DNA of 64,000 nucleotides from Paenibacillus sedimenti (GCF_014534655.1 NZ_JACVVD010000002.1:800313-864312); one strand, 5' to 3'. Counted from the first letter of the stretch, positions 45,116-54,234 are shown. A program made the numbers and translations. Notes: generated from the letters alone by a model not told the origin.

Positions 45116-45261
45116 GCTTACAACTCGTTGAAAGCTCTTCCAACACGATTTGTCAGGATGAGAAAGTTTTCATTTTGAAAATAGAAGGAATTTCTCAGAA
45201 GACGGCGAATACCTACGTTATCAATGCGTTTAGATATTTCAGACTGGTTCTAGAGGCATGA
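45112..45261 (+). CDS. Possible small ORF coupled to trmL (49 aa)
   Basis: From a TTG overlapping the trmL stop (TTGA) runs an open frame of 49 codons ending TGA at 45261. The product looks protein-like (DEKVFILKIEGIS then QKTANTYVINAFRYFRLV), is predicted helical and basic at its end. The region upstream offers AAGGGA as a weak ribosome site. The QKTANTYV segment faintly recalls core-binding domains of tyrosine recombinases, but it is far too short to assign. The gene may be real, a fragment, or chance. Confidence 0.4.
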   Translation: MSLQLVESSSNTICQDEKVFILKIEGISQKTANTYVINAFRYFRLVLEA

Positions 45262-45290
45262 AAACGTGAGCGGAAGAGAGGTGAAGTCCT

Positions 45291-45548
45291 ATGATGAAAC
45301 CAGCCGGTGTAGTTCGTAAAGTCGATCAATTGGGACGTATTGTTCTGCCTAAATCGCTAAGGAAGCGATACCAAATGAACGAGGGGGATCCTGTAGAAAT
45401 TCTTGTACAGGGTGACCATATTATTCTTGAAAGATACCGTCCGAAATGCGTGTTCTGTGGGAACATGGATGGAGTCAGCGAGTTCAAGGAGCGTCATATT
45501 TGTAATGTGTGTCTGACTGAAATGAATATGCTGAAAGCTAAAGTATAG
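45291..45548 (+). CDS. AbrB-like transition-state regulator with a C-terminal Cys4 knuckle
   Basis: The 85-residue DNA-binding protein has an N-terminal AbrB swapped-hairpin domain (1-50: GVVRKVDQLGRIVLPKSLRK, then DPVEILVQGDHIILERY). In place of the usual AbrB multimerisation tail it carries CVFC and CNVC pairs 19 residues apart, which looks like a zinc ribbon. An ATG at 45294 is an alternative start; the GAGGTG site is compatible with both. Related AbrB/SpoVT-type proteins with such a tail occur in Bacillota. Targets are unknown. Confidence 0.87.
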   Translation: MMKPAGVVRKVDQLGRIVLPKSLRKRYQMNEGDPVEILVQGDHIILERYRPKCVFCGNMDGVSEFKERHICNVCLTEMNMLKAKV

Positions 45549-45568
45549 GCAAATCAGGTGAAAAAGAA

Positions 45569-45609
45569 AAAGCATCGCTTCTCCCTTGGAGAAAGGCCGA
45601 TGCTTTTTT
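45569..45609 (+). terminator. Terminator of the AbrB-like gene
   Basis: AAGCATCG and CGATGCTT arms with an inner TCTCC/GGAGA helix, then TTTTTT. Confidence 0.82.
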
Positions 45610-45622
45610 GTGTTGCCGTTTT

Positions 45623-45730
45623 TTAGAGCCCTTTTGTCTTATCTTCGTTATAGGAAGCCGTCATCATTGCGACGATAAATAGAGCAAAAGTGGTAATAAC
45701 GAGCCAAAATGTAGATGACAATCCGAACAT
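45623..45730 (-). CDS. Small single-pass membrane protein (35 aa)
   Basis: A 35-codon gene with an excellent AGGAGGTG ribosome site 6 bases before the ATG at 45730. The product is one membrane helix (LSSTFWLVITTFALFIVAMM) flanked by a short N-terminus and a charged tail NEDKTKGL. No family was recognised. The strong translation start and clean helix support a real gene. It lies downstream of, and on the same strand as, the glycosidase gene, with about 100 bases between. Confidence 0.7.
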   Translation of the reverse strand: MFGLSSTFWLVITTFALFIVAMMTASYNEDKTKGL

Positions 45731-45832
45731 ATGCTGCACCTCCTACAGGTTTGAAGAACGAAATTACATATAGTTAAAATTTATTATACCCAACGAGACG
45801 TAAAAAAGAAACGAATAAAGTGTGAATTTTCG

Positions 45833-46900
45833 TCATTTGAAAAATAGAAAGTGTGTAGCGAGCGGCCTGAGCTTGCCATCTGACGGACGATTGATGACGC
45901 TGCCACCCCAAATCAAGGTTGTAGATCCGCCCCCATCCAGATTATAAGCGTCCACGACGCCTAACTGCAGCATCTTATCCTGAAGTTCTGCGAGTGTGGC
46001 CCCTGAATTGCCGCTCTCGTCATGACCGTCGGTAACGATAAACAGCAGTTGATCATTCTTATAGTTCGCCATGATCGTACGAGCCGCCCTGGCCGGTGAA
46101 CTTTGCCACTGATACGGAATAGAAGTTTTGCCGCCGTTTTTAAGCAAGGTCGGTACGAACGTCGATCCCATGAGCGGACTCAACTTATCCAGTTCTGCTT
46201 GACTTCTGAATTTGCCGCCAATCAGCTTGCGATCCTTGTTCAACCCGATGAAGACGGTATCGTTATTACTGGGGAAGAACCCGTTTAAGTATTTCCCGTT
46301 GATAACGGTCGTATCCAGCGGAAAGCGCCTGCCTTTGCTGTCATCGGCAAAGCCGCCTGCATTCACGCCGGCGATGGCGCCGTATCGGGAAGCTGCATCC
46401 AGCGTCGTTTCGCTGGAGCCCATCTTATCTTTGCCGAGCACGAGCTTTATTGCCTTGTCGCTTTTTAGATTAACCTTTAGCGCATAACCTTTGTAATTGT
46501 CATCGTTAAGCGTAAATAGCTTGAGGTCAATATTGCCCGAAGACGCCTGCTTCATAGGCGTACCCAGCTTTGCCGTAATACGGGCATCATAAATGATGCC
46601 TGGCTTAGCGGCCCCGGCTGCAGCATTTTGAAGCATGCCGCTTACTTCCGCGGTACTTTTCTCATACAGTTCAAAGTATTTCTCAATAATCGACTTGGTT
46701 TGCACCGCGTCGCTGTTCGCAGTCACAAGTTTGGCGTTTAGCAACTCGGTTTCCTGCTGCAAGGAAAATGAACTGGCGCCGGGCCTTGTAAGATCTGAGA
46801 TATGTACATTTGCGTTAATCATGAGCAACCAAATGAGCATCCCCAAAAATGGGGCACAAGCAAGTAAGAAGACACGATTGATTTGTTGAATCGGATTCAT
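45833..46900 (-). CDS. Membrane-anchored phosphodiester glycosidase (NAGPA domain)
   Basis: The 355-residue protein has an N-terminal membrane anchor (VFLLACAPFLGMLIWLLM), a helical stalk (about 45-90) and a C-terminal domain of the NAGPA type, with IAGVNAGGFADD, RAARTIMANY, LLFIVTDGHDESG and the signature YNLDGGGSTTL. Family members cleave GlcNAc-1-phosphodiester or similar bonds in exopolysaccharides or wall polymers. The start codon overlaps the preceding gene's stop (TAATG), so the two are coupled. Confidence 0.88.
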   Translation of the reverse strand: MNPIQQINRVFLLACAPFLGMLIWLLMINANVHISDLTRPGASSFSLQQETELLNAKLVTANSDAVQTKSIIEKYFELYEKSTAEVSGMLQNAAAGAAKPGIIYDARITAKLGTPMKQASSGNIDLKLFTLNDDNYKGYALKVNLKSDKAIKLVLGKDKMGSSETTLDAASRYGAIAGVNAGGFADDSKGRRFPLDTTVINGKYLNGFFPSNNDTVFIGLNKDRKLIGGKFRSQAELDKLSPLMGSTFVPTLLKNGGKTSIPYQWQSSPARAARTIMANYKNDQLLFIVTDGHDESGNSGATLAELQDKMLQLGVVDAYNLDGGGSTTLIWGGSVINRPSDGKLRPLATHFLFFK

Positions 46901-47331
46901 TACTTTAACACATCCAGGTTTTTTTGCAATTCATCCAGCTTTTTCTTCACATCGGCGAGTTGTGTGTACAGCTGGTTGCTATTGTCTGTCTTGCTATTGG
47001 CGCTATCTTTGGTGAAAGCGAGCAGCTCATTGAGCGAGTCGACTTTTTTCTGTAAGGTCGTCATGTCGGCTGTCACGCTGTCTTTCAATTGAGCGATTTG
47101 CTTTTGATAGTCTTCTTGGATGACCTGAAGCTGCTGCTGGGTTTGCTGTGCGATATCGGTTGCGATTTCCTGTCTCAAATGCTCTGTGTACAGCATGGCT
47201 GCTGCCACTCCGATTGCGATCAGCATGACCCAGCCCAAGAATAAATACACATACGTTTTCCTTTTTACCTTGGCAGCCTTCGAAGCGCGAGGAAAAGAAT
47301 TCGCAGTCGTGGTTTCGATGGGCATGTTCAT
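46900..47331 (-). CDS. Single-pass membrane protein with coiled coil
   Basis: The 143-residue product starts at the ATG at 47331 (AGGTG site; the GTG at 47340 is part of that site). Basic N-terminus (SKAAKVKRK), one helix YVYLFLGWVMLIAIGVAAAM, then a long outside coiled coil (EIATDIAQQTQQQLQVIQED to LADVKKKLDELQKNLDVLK). It is coupled to the glycosidase gene by a TAATG overlap. Likely a partner or spacer for that enzyme; no family recognised. Confidence 0.78.
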   Translation of the reverse strand: MNMPIETTTANSFPRASKAAKVKRKTYVYLFLGWVMLIAIGVAAAMLYTEHLRQEIATDIAQQTQQQLQVIQEDYQKQIAQLKDSVTADMTTLQKKVDSLNELLAFTKDSANSKTDNSNQLYTQLADVKKKLDELQKNLDVLK

Positions 47332-47382
47332 GTTAATCACCTCTATCTACCATTATACCATATTCCAGTTTTTATCAGAAAT

Positions 47383-49014
47383 TTAGCTAGATTTCGAGTT
47401 TTTCCGGTACTCGTTCGGGGAAATTCCCACTTGTTTTTTAAAAACTTTGCTGAAATATTTCTCATCCTGATAGCCGACCATTTCGGCGACCTGCGAAATA
47501 CGAAGATGCGGATTTTGCAGTAATACTTTTGCTTTATCCATCCGAATTTGGCCTAGATAATCGGATAAGTTGACTTCGAACTCCTGTTTGAACTTACGCG
47601 AAATATACTCGCGGCTCAAGAAGAAGCGGTTCGCGATATCCTGCAGCGTAATATCCTCGTGATAGTGCTGATCAAGAAAAGCAGCGATTTCAAAAATCAC
47701 GTTTTTGTCCTTCTGCTGATTCTCAAGCAATCGTTTGGACAGCTGAACCATGCTGCGAGTCAGCTCCTGCTGCCAAAGCGGCAGGGATAGAATACCGTGT
47801 TCGTCAAGCGGGACAATCAAGCTAGCGGGCTCGCTAGCGAGCATCTGCTTGACCTCTTCTTCAGTCTTGCTGGGGAAAAACTCATGCACCCATCGGCGCG
47901 TCATAACCGTGTATTCACGCCACCAGTGATCAAGCTGCTCCAGCGTAATGTAGTCGATTTGCTTCACCGCATCGATCCATTGTTGAACGGATTCCTCAAT
48001 CTGCTCGCTGCTGCCGCTGCGAATCGCAAGGTGTATACGCTCCTCATAATGGCTAAAGGACAGCGCACGATGTACAGATTTTGCCGCAGGCTTGAGCGTG
48101 CTGTGAATCCAGGTGTTTTTAGCCATCAGATTCCGCTGTCTCAACGCCTCCCGGGCCTCCCGATAGGAGACGGATAAGTCGCGGGGAAACGGATGTGAGC
48201 CTCCGATACCAAAATCGACACGGCTTTTCAACGTAATCCGCATGCCTTCATTAATTTTCGTCAAGAAAGATTCGGCATCACGCTGTTCTTTCCATAAAAA
48301 GAGCACGATCTCATTATCGCTGTTCCAATAGCGGAATGCGAAACCCCGTTGATCGCTGCGGAGAAACTCGTTGCAAATGTTAACGAGCGAGAATAACAGC
48401 AGATCGAGGTTGGAACTGAACTTATTTTTCAAACTTCGCTCCATCGTATCGAGCGAAAGAATGGCGACCCGGCAGTAACGCGTATCTCGGGATAGTCCCA
48501 GTTCCTTTTCGAGCTGTTCGGCGGAACTTTCGTAAGTCGAAGGCTCCGCAATTAAATTCGAAAGCAGCTTGTCCCAGTAAACAGGTTTAATCCGGTTCAT
48601 CTCAATATTTCGATTGACGTTCAACTGGCGGTGCTCTTCATCTTTAGTCCACGCATGAATGGCCTTGGACAATGCTTCATTCAGCTGATCGGCATCGATC
48701 GGCTTCAAGATATAGTCGGTACCGCCGTATTTGACGGTATGGCGCAATAAAGAGAAGTCATCGTGCCCGCTGATGACGATCGTCTTGCTATCCGGCGCGT
48801 TCGTTTGCAGCCATTCGAGCAGCTCGACGCCATTCATAACGGGCATCATCATGTCTGTCATGATAATCTCCGGCTTTTCTCGCTCGATTAACTCCATGGC
48901 GGCTTCACCGTCCGGAGCTTCGAGAATGGTTTCGATCCGGTGCTCCTGCCAGTTCACTAGAAGGCGTATCGCATCCCTAACGTGTTTTTCATCGTCGACA
49001 ATTAGTGCTTTCAT
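47383..49014 (-). CDS. YesN-type response regulator (receiver plus AraC HTH)
   Basis: The 543-residue regulator has an N-terminal receiver (ALIVDDEKHVRDAIRLL, acceptor Asp in KPEIIMTDMMMPVMNG), a ~300-residue middle region of the YesN type and a C-terminal double AraC HTH (DITLQDIANRFFLSREYISR, then RISQVAEMVGYQDEKYFSK and VGISPNEYRK). Its start overlaps the kinase stop (ATGA). It presumably controls the divergent sugar ABC importer genes. Confidence 0.94.
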   Translation of the reverse strand: MKALIVDDEKHVRDAIRLLVNWQEHRIETILEAPDGEAAMELIEREKPEIIMTDMMMPVMNGVELLEWLQTNAPDSKTIVISGHDDFSLLRHTVKYGGTDYILKPIDADQLNEALSKAIHAWTKDEEHRQLNVNRNIEMNRIKPVYWDKLLSNLIAEPSTYESSAEQLEKELGLSRDTRYCRVAILSLDTMERSLKNKFSSNLDLLLFSLVNICNEFLRSDQRGFAFRYWNSDNEIVLFLWKEQRDAESFLTKINEGMRITLKSRVDFGIGGSHPFPRDLSVSYREAREALRQRNLMAKNTWIHSTLKPAAKSVHRALSFSHYEERIHLAIRSGSSEQIEESVQQWIDAVKQIDYITLEQLDHWWREYTVMTRRWVHEFFPSKTEEEVKQMLASEPASLIVPLDEHGILSLPLWQQELTRSMVQLSKRLLENQQKDKNVIFEIAAFLDQHYHEDITLQDIANRFFLSREYISRKFKQEFEVNLSDYLGQIRMDKAKVLLQNPHLRISQVAEMVGYQDEKYFSKVFKKQVGISPNEYRKNSKSS

Positions 49015-50801
49015 TGGTTAGCTTCCTTCTGTATGGGAATCGTAATGATAATTCGCAGACCATGAGGTTCAGCGTGTTCAATTTCCAATCTGGCTTCATC
49101 CGTGAAATAAAGCTTTATTCTCGTAAGGACATTGCTAAGTCCGATGCTTGCTTCGTCCGAAATGGGAGGGGCGTTCAGCCTGTTTTTGACCTCCCTCATC
49201 CGTTCTTCAGTCATTCCTACGCCGTTATCCTCCACAGTTATGACGAGTAAATTGCGGTCCACTTCCACCGTTATTGCCGATTGGATGCTTAATAAGCCCG
49301 TACTTGAACCCGGTTTAAATCCATGCTTGAAATAATTTTCGACAAGCGGCTGCAGCATCATTTTGGGGACGGTTATGGCGTATGTGCTCTCTTCGATCCG
49401 GTATATGATTTCAAACTGATGTTCAAAGCGCTGTTTTTGCAGCTCCAGATAGGATTTGATATGATCGAGTTCTTTACGCAAAGGAACGACGGATTCGCTT
49501 GTGTTCATGCTATAGTGCATCATTTTGGCAAGTGATGAAATCAGCGCATAAATTTTAGGCGCATCGTGCTGGAGAGCAAGCGTTCCGATGGACTGAAGCG
49601 CGTTATTGAGAAAGTGAGGGTTAATTTGCGCCTGCAGCGCCATAAGCTGGTTGGATTTGTTCGCAAGCTCAAGCCGATATTCGCGCATCACCATTTGATT
49701 TAAATCCTGCATCAAAGTATGGAATCGATTGGCAAGGATACCTAGCTCATCTGTCCGGGTCAGCTCAATATCGGTGTTCATTTGCCCGGATTGAATTCGT
49801 GTAATATAACGAATAAGCTTTTTGATCGGAGCTGTAAAACGAATGCTGATAAAGACTGTGCCGGCAATTACAATGACCAGAAAAAGCGTAAGGACAAGGG
49901 AATTGATTAAGGTCAATTGTTTCGCATTTTTTGTTAACTGCTCATATGGCAGGCGTTTGACGATAGTCCAATTCACTGAGTCAGTCATCATTTTCTCATA
50001 GACATTCATTCCTGCGTAAGGGCCTTTGGTCCACTCATAGCTGCCTTTATCAGCCTGGCTGTGAATCGCTTCATCGGCCCAAGTGCCGCTTACAGGTTGT
50101 CCCCATTTCGATGGATCCGGACCGAAAACGATAAAACCGGATTCATCAAGGATGTACAATTCTTCCTGGTCGTGGGTAAATAAGTTTTGGCATATTTCCG
50201 AAATTAAATTGAGCTCAAGATCGATCACCAGTTCACCGATGGAGGTGTTGTTCGGCGAGTACATGATTTTGCGATGCATAGACAATACAGGTGAAGGAGC
50301 AAAATAAACTGAAAGTGGAATGCCATAGCTATTGCTTTCATGGGTGGTTTCGAAATAGACGACCTTATCTTCGGGAAAAGGACGCAGATTTTCGAATTTA
50401 CCGCTCGAGCTCCGTGGAATGTCGCTGACCATCAAGTAAGAACGGTCACTCGTGGCCGCGTATAGATAAATTTGCTTAATTTCTTTAATGGAGTGGGACA
50501 TGACCTGGAGTCCGACGGAGATATCTTTTTCATTTAAATAATCAATGTCGGTTTCCCGCTCCAAAATGGTGTAAAGATTTTCATTCGTATAAATGGTAAG
50601 AGAAGCTTGAGCGACGCTATTCAAATAGTTAATGAGATTGGTCTTTCCTTGTGAAATCAAGACGGCGCTGCTATTAATCGTATCTTCAGTCACCTTCTGC
50701 TTGGTAAAGAAATACGAAACGACAACAGAAGTAATAAATGGAACCAAGGTGGCCAAGAGCAAAAAGAGAATTAATTTATTGCGTATGCTATTACGGATCA
50801 A
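49011..50801 (-). CDS. YesM-type sensor histidine kinase
   Basis: The 596-residue membrane kinase has an N-terminal helix (LILFLLLATLVPFITSVVVSY), a ~260-residue extracellular dCache-like sensor, a second helix (SLVLTLFLVIVIAGTVFIS), HAMP, the LytS/YesM H-box INPHFLNNALQSIGTLALQ and an ATPase domain (LVENYFKHG, VEDNGVGM). It is the first gene of the reverse-strand regulator pair. The usual ligand class is extracellular carbohydrate, inferred from the adjacent importer. Confidence 0.93.
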   Translation of the reverse strand: MIRNSIRNKLILFLLLATLVPFITSVVVSYFFTKQKVTEDTINSSAVLISQGKTNLINYLNSVAQASLTIYTNENLYTILERETDIDYLNEKDISVGLQVMSHSIKEIKQIYLYAATSDRSYLMVSDIPRSSSGKFENLRPFPEDKVVYFETTHESNSYGIPLSVYFAPSPVLSMHRKIMYSPNNTSIGELVIDLELNLISEICQNLFTHDQEELYILDESGFIVFGPDPSKWGQPVSGTWADEAIHSQADKGSYEWTKGPYAGMNVYEKMMTDSVNWTIVKRLPYEQLTKNAKQLTLINSLVLTLFLVIVIAGTVFISIRFTAPIKKLIRYITRIQSGQMNTDIELTRTDELGILANRFHTLMQDLNQMVMREYRLELANKSNQLMALQAQINPHFLNNALQSIGTLALQHDAPKIYALISSLAKMMHYSMNTSESVVPLRKELDHIKSYLELQKQRFEHQFEIIYRIEESTYAITVPKMMLQPLVENYFKHGFKPGSSTGLLSIQSAITVEVDRNLLVITVEDNGVGMTEERMREVKNRLNAPPISDEASIGLSNVLTRIKLYFTDEARLEIEHAEPHGLRIIITIPIQKEANQ

Positions 50802-50980
50802 TGCGCATCATCTCGGTTTCTTAGAGGTGTTTTTCCCCTACATTGTAGCAGGAGAGGTCAACAAATTCCACCTAATGCATCACGATATTCTGTGTTTTGC
50901 ACAGAGTAAGGAATTTATACTTAAAAGGTAGATTACTCTTATTTATCCTACAGTTATTATACGTAAGGGGGAAAATTCCC

Positions 50981-51865
50981 ATGAAAAACAACAAAGGGAT
51001 GTCAGGACTATTCCAGCAATGGGTGTTTGTTGGCCCGGCGCTGATCTTTTTCACACTGATTGTCGTTGCTCCTTTTCTCATGAGTATTTATTATTCGTTT
51101 ACAGAATGGAACGGGGTATCGGCAACAGTGAAGTTCAACGGTTTGGACAATTTCAAGCATATTCTGTTCGATGACCGAGATTACCGCAACTCGTTCTGGT
51201 TCACGACAAGATTGACCGTGACCAACGTGATTCTTACGAATCTCGTCGGTTTTCTGCTTGCTTTGCTGCTTACGCAGGCACTGAAAACGCGAAATGTGCT
51301 TCGTACGGTTTTCTTTATGCCGAACGTCATCGGCGGACTGCTTCTCGGTTTCATTTGGCAGTTCATTTTTGTCAAAGGTTTCGGAACGTTAGGAGAATTG
51401 ACGAACATCGGCTTTTTCCAACTTCCGTGGTTGGGTGATGCGCCTACCGCTTTTTGGGCCATTGTCATCGTCAGTGTATGGCAAGGTGCCGGCTACTTAA
51501 TGATCATTTACATTGCGGCTCTTTCCAATGTGCCTAAAGATATGATTGAAGCTGCATATATCGATGGAGCTACGCGCACGCAGGTGCTTCGCAATATTAT
51601 CGTCCCGCTCATTATGCCGGCTGTTACAGTCTGTCTCTTCCTAACGATTTCCTGGTCGTTTAAAATTTTCGACATCAACTTCTCATTAACCAAAGGCGGA
51701 CCGTTCAATTCAACGGAATCCGTATCGATCAACATTTACCAAGAAGCGTTCCGTAATAACAACTACGGTTTGGGAACGGCAAAAGGATTAGTATTCTTCA
51801 TTGTTGTTGCCATTATTTCGACCATCCAAGTCATGTATACGAAACGCAAGGAGGTTGAAGCCTAA
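50981..51865 (+). CDS. Sugar ABC transporter permease (MalF/UgpA type)
   Basis: The 294-residue membrane subunit starts at the ATG at 50981 (AAGGGGG site). Six helices are visible, beginning WVFVGPALIFFTLIVVAPFLM. The EAA loop that contacts the ATPase is EAAYIDGATRTQVLRNIIVP. The stop and the next start share TAATG. No ATPase gene is nearby; importers of this class often share a common MsmX-type ATPase. Confidence 0.94.
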   Translation: MKNNKGMSGLFQQWVFVGPALIFFTLIVVAPFLMSIYYSFTEWNGVSATVKFNGLDNFKHILFDDRDYRNSFWFTTRLTVTNVILTNLVGFLLALLLTQALKTRNVLRTVFFMPNVIGGLLLGFIWQFIFVKGFGTLGELTNIGFFQLPWLGDAPTAFWAIVIVSVWQGAGYLMIIYIAALSNVPKDMIEAAYIDGATRTQVLRNIIVPLIMPAVTVCLFLTISWSFKIFDINFSLTKGGPFNSTESVSINIYQEAFRNNNYGLGTAKGLVFFIVVAIISTIQVMYTKRKEVEA

Positions 51866-52701
51866 TGGAAACTGTAAAAAAATACTCAGCCCGGCTATTC
51901 ACGCTTGAAGTGCTAGGCATTGTGCTTGGACTGCTATTCTTGATTCCTTTTTACTTCGTTGTCGCGAACTCGCTGAAAACATTTCCGGAATTAGCTGCGA
52001 ATACAGCCAAACTTCCTAAAGAATTGTACTTTGGCAACTATACGAAGGTTTGGACGATCATGAAATTTCCAAGCGCGTTTCTGAATTCCCTGATCATTAC
52101 CGTACTGAGCAATGTAGGACTTGTCGTGATCAGCTCCATGGCCGCTTATCGTATGGTTCGAAATTCCAGTAAATTTAACAATTTAGTTTTTATTGCTTTC
52201 GTTGCAGCCATGGTTATTCCGTTCCAATCCATCATGATTCCGCTTGTGAAAGTTGCTAGTGAAGTTGGACTTATGGACAGTAAGCTCGGTTTGGTTATAT
52301 GTTATTTTGGATTTGGGGTATCGCTAAACGTATTTTTGTACCATGGATACATTAAATCCATTCCTTTGGAAATTGAAGAATCTGCGACAGTCGACGGAAG
52401 TTCGCCTTATGGGGTATTTTGGAGAATCGTTTTCCCGCTGCTGAAGCCTATGTCTACGACTATTGTCATTCTAAACAGCTTATGGATCTGGAATGATTAC
52501 TTACTTCCTTCACTCGTTTTGAACAGTCCTGAACTGAGAACCATCCCGTTAGCAACGTTCTCATTCTTTGGTCAGTATACGAAGCAATGGGATTTAGCTT
52601 TGGCAGGCTTAACACTCGGCGTATTGCCAATCGTTATTTTCTTCCTGGCGATGCAAAAGCATATTGTCGAGGGCATTACAGCCGGTTCCGTAAAAGGTTA
52701 A
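51865..52701 (+). CDS. Sugar ABC transporter permease (MalG/UgpE type)
   Basis: The 278-residue partner permease has six helices, starting TLEVLGIVLGLLFLIPFYF. The EAA-like loop is EIEESATVDGSSPYGVFWRI, followed by FPLLKP. It is translationally coupled to the first permease. A 170-base gap with an imperfect hairpin (about 52790-52832, AGAGTTTTCAA with TTGAAAAACTCT) separates it from the binding-protein gene. Confidence 0.94.
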   Translation: METVKKYSARLFTLEVLGIVLGLLFLIPFYFVVANSLKTFPELAANTAKLPKELYFGNYTKVWTIMKFPSAFLNSLIITVLSNVGLVVISSMAAYRMVRNSSKFNNLVFIAFVAAMVIPFQSIMIPLVKVASEVGLMDSKLGLVICYFGFGVSLNVFLYHGYIKSIPLEIEESATVDGSSPYGVFWRIVFPLLKPMSTTIVILNSLWIWNDYLLPSLVLNSPELRTIPLATFSFFGQYTKQWDLALAGLTLGVLPIVIFFLAMQKHIVEGITAGSVKG

Positions 52702-52871
52702 CAATTTTGCAAATCTGTTCAAAATCTTCCACCTTTATGTTCAATATTCTCTGTGTTCCGGGTTTAAGTAAGTGTTTACAATAAACCATGTAAGAGTTTT
52801 CAAAACACGAAATTCAAGAATTGAAAAACTCTGTATGCAGATTCAATCAAAAAAAGGGAGGCTTCACCTAA

Positions 52872-54185
52872 ATGAAAAAACTGACAATGATCAGTATGGC
52901 AGCTGTGCTTTCACTATCCGTGATTGCAGCAGGCTGTGCTACAAAAGAAACTCCTGCTCCAGCGGCTTCTCCGGGCGCAGCAACACCAGCTCCAGCCGAG
53001 GGCGGTAAGCAAGTTACAATTAAAATGTTTCAATTTAAAGTAGAGATTGCCGATCAACTTGGCAAATTAATTCAAGAATATCAAAAACAAAATCCAAACG
53101 TGAAAATCCAAGTGGACACCGTTGGCGGCGGCGCAGACTATGGTGCAGCATTGCTGGCGAAGTTCAACTCGGGCGACAAACCGGATATTTTCAACAACGG
53201 CGGTTTCTCGGATTTGGATAAATGGATCGACAATCTGGAAGATCTCTCCGATCAACCTTGGGTTAAAGATCTCGTAGACGTAGCGAAAGAACCAATGTCG
53301 AAAAACGGCAAGCTGTACGGCCAGCCGTTAAACTTGGAAGGCTATGGCTTCATCTACAACAAGGATCTGTTTACGAAAGCGGGCATCACCGAGCTTCCTA
53401 AAACATATTCCCAACTGGAAGATGCAGCGAAGAAGTTGCAAGCCGCCGGCATTACTCCATTTGAGAACGGTTATGGCGAATGGTGGGTTCTGGGTAACCA
53501 CTTCGTGAACTTGCCGTTTGCAAACCAAAAAGATCCTAATGCCTTTATCGATGGTCTGAACAAAGGCACAGCTAAAATTCCAGGCAACGAAGCGTTCAAC
53601 AACTGGACCAAATTGTTTGACCTGACATTGCAATACGGCAACAAAAATCCGCTGCAAACCGACTACAACACGCAAGTAACTGATTTCGCTACAGGTAAAG
53701 CGGCTATGACACAACAAGGTAACTGGACGCAAGTACAAATCACCAAAACAAATCCGGACCTCAAAATCGGTTTCTTGCCAATGCCGATCACTGACGATGC
53801 AGCAGCAACCGATAAGCTGTACGTAGGCGTACCAAACAACTGGGTTATCAACAAAAACTCCGCTGTTAAAGACGAAGCTAAGAAGTTCTTGAACTGGCTT
53901 GTAAGCTCGGATGTAGGTAAAAAATACATCACAGAAGAATTCAAATTCATCCCTGCGTTCAAAACGATTCCTGCTGATGAAAAAGTATTAGGACCACTTG
54001 CTGCTGACATTATCAAATACAGCAAAGAAAACAAAACGCTAAGCTGGAACTGGTTTAAATTCCCGGGCGGCGAAGCTTCCAGTAAAAAATTCGGCGATAT
54101 TATGCAGGGATATGTCGCGAAGAAGTATACGAAGGATCAAATGCTGGATGAATTCCAGAAAACATGGGATAGCCTTAAGAAGTAA
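52872..54185 (+). CDS. Sugar-binding lipoprotein of the ABC importer
   Basis: The 437-residue extracellular solute-binding protein has a lipoprotein signal MKKLTMISMAAVLSLSVIAA and the acylated Cys at residue 22 (AAGC). A Pro/Ala linker (PAPAASPGAATPAPAE) precedes the mature family 1 fold (IKMFQFKVEIADQLGKLIQE, KPDIFNNGGF, FATGKAAMTQQGNWT). It starts behind AAAGGGAGG. It is the last of the three importer genes and ends before a terminator. The bound sugar cannot be named. Confidence 0.94.
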   Translation: MKKLTMISMAAVLSLSVIAAGCATKETPAPAASPGAATPAPAEGGKQVTIKMFQFKVEIADQLGKLIQEYQKQNPNVKIQVDTVGGGADYGAALLAKFNSGDKPDIFNNGGFSDLDKWIDNLEDLSDQPWVKDLVDVAKEPMSKNGKLYGQPLNLEGYGFIYNKDLFTKAGITELPKTYSQLEDAAKKLQAAGITPFENGYGEWWVLGNHFVNLPFANQKDPNAFIDGLNKGTAKIPGNEAFNNWTKLFDLTLQYGNKNPLQTDYNTQVTDFATGKAAMTQQGNWTQVQITKTNPDLKIGFLPMPITDDAAATDKLYVGVPNNWVINKNSAVKDEAKKFLNWLVSSDVGKKYITEEFKFIPAFKTIPADEKVLGPLAADIIKYSKENKTLSWNWFKFPGGEASSKKFGDIMQGYVAKKYTKDQMLDEFQKTWDSLKK

Positions 54186-54204
54186 CTCCATATTAATGAA
54201 TTAT

Positions 54205-54234
54205 AAAGCCTCAGCGTCAATGCTGGGGCTTTTT
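54205..54234 (+). terminator. Terminator of the ABC importer operon
   Basis: AAAGCCTCAGC and GCTGGGGCTTT arms and a T-run. Confidence 0.85.

Noticed and set aside
45195..45222. A sigma-H-like pair (GAAGGAATT then CGAAT 13 bases later) before the AbrB-like gene.
   Set aside because: It lies inside a plausible small ORF and the spacing is off by one; too weak to list as a promoter.
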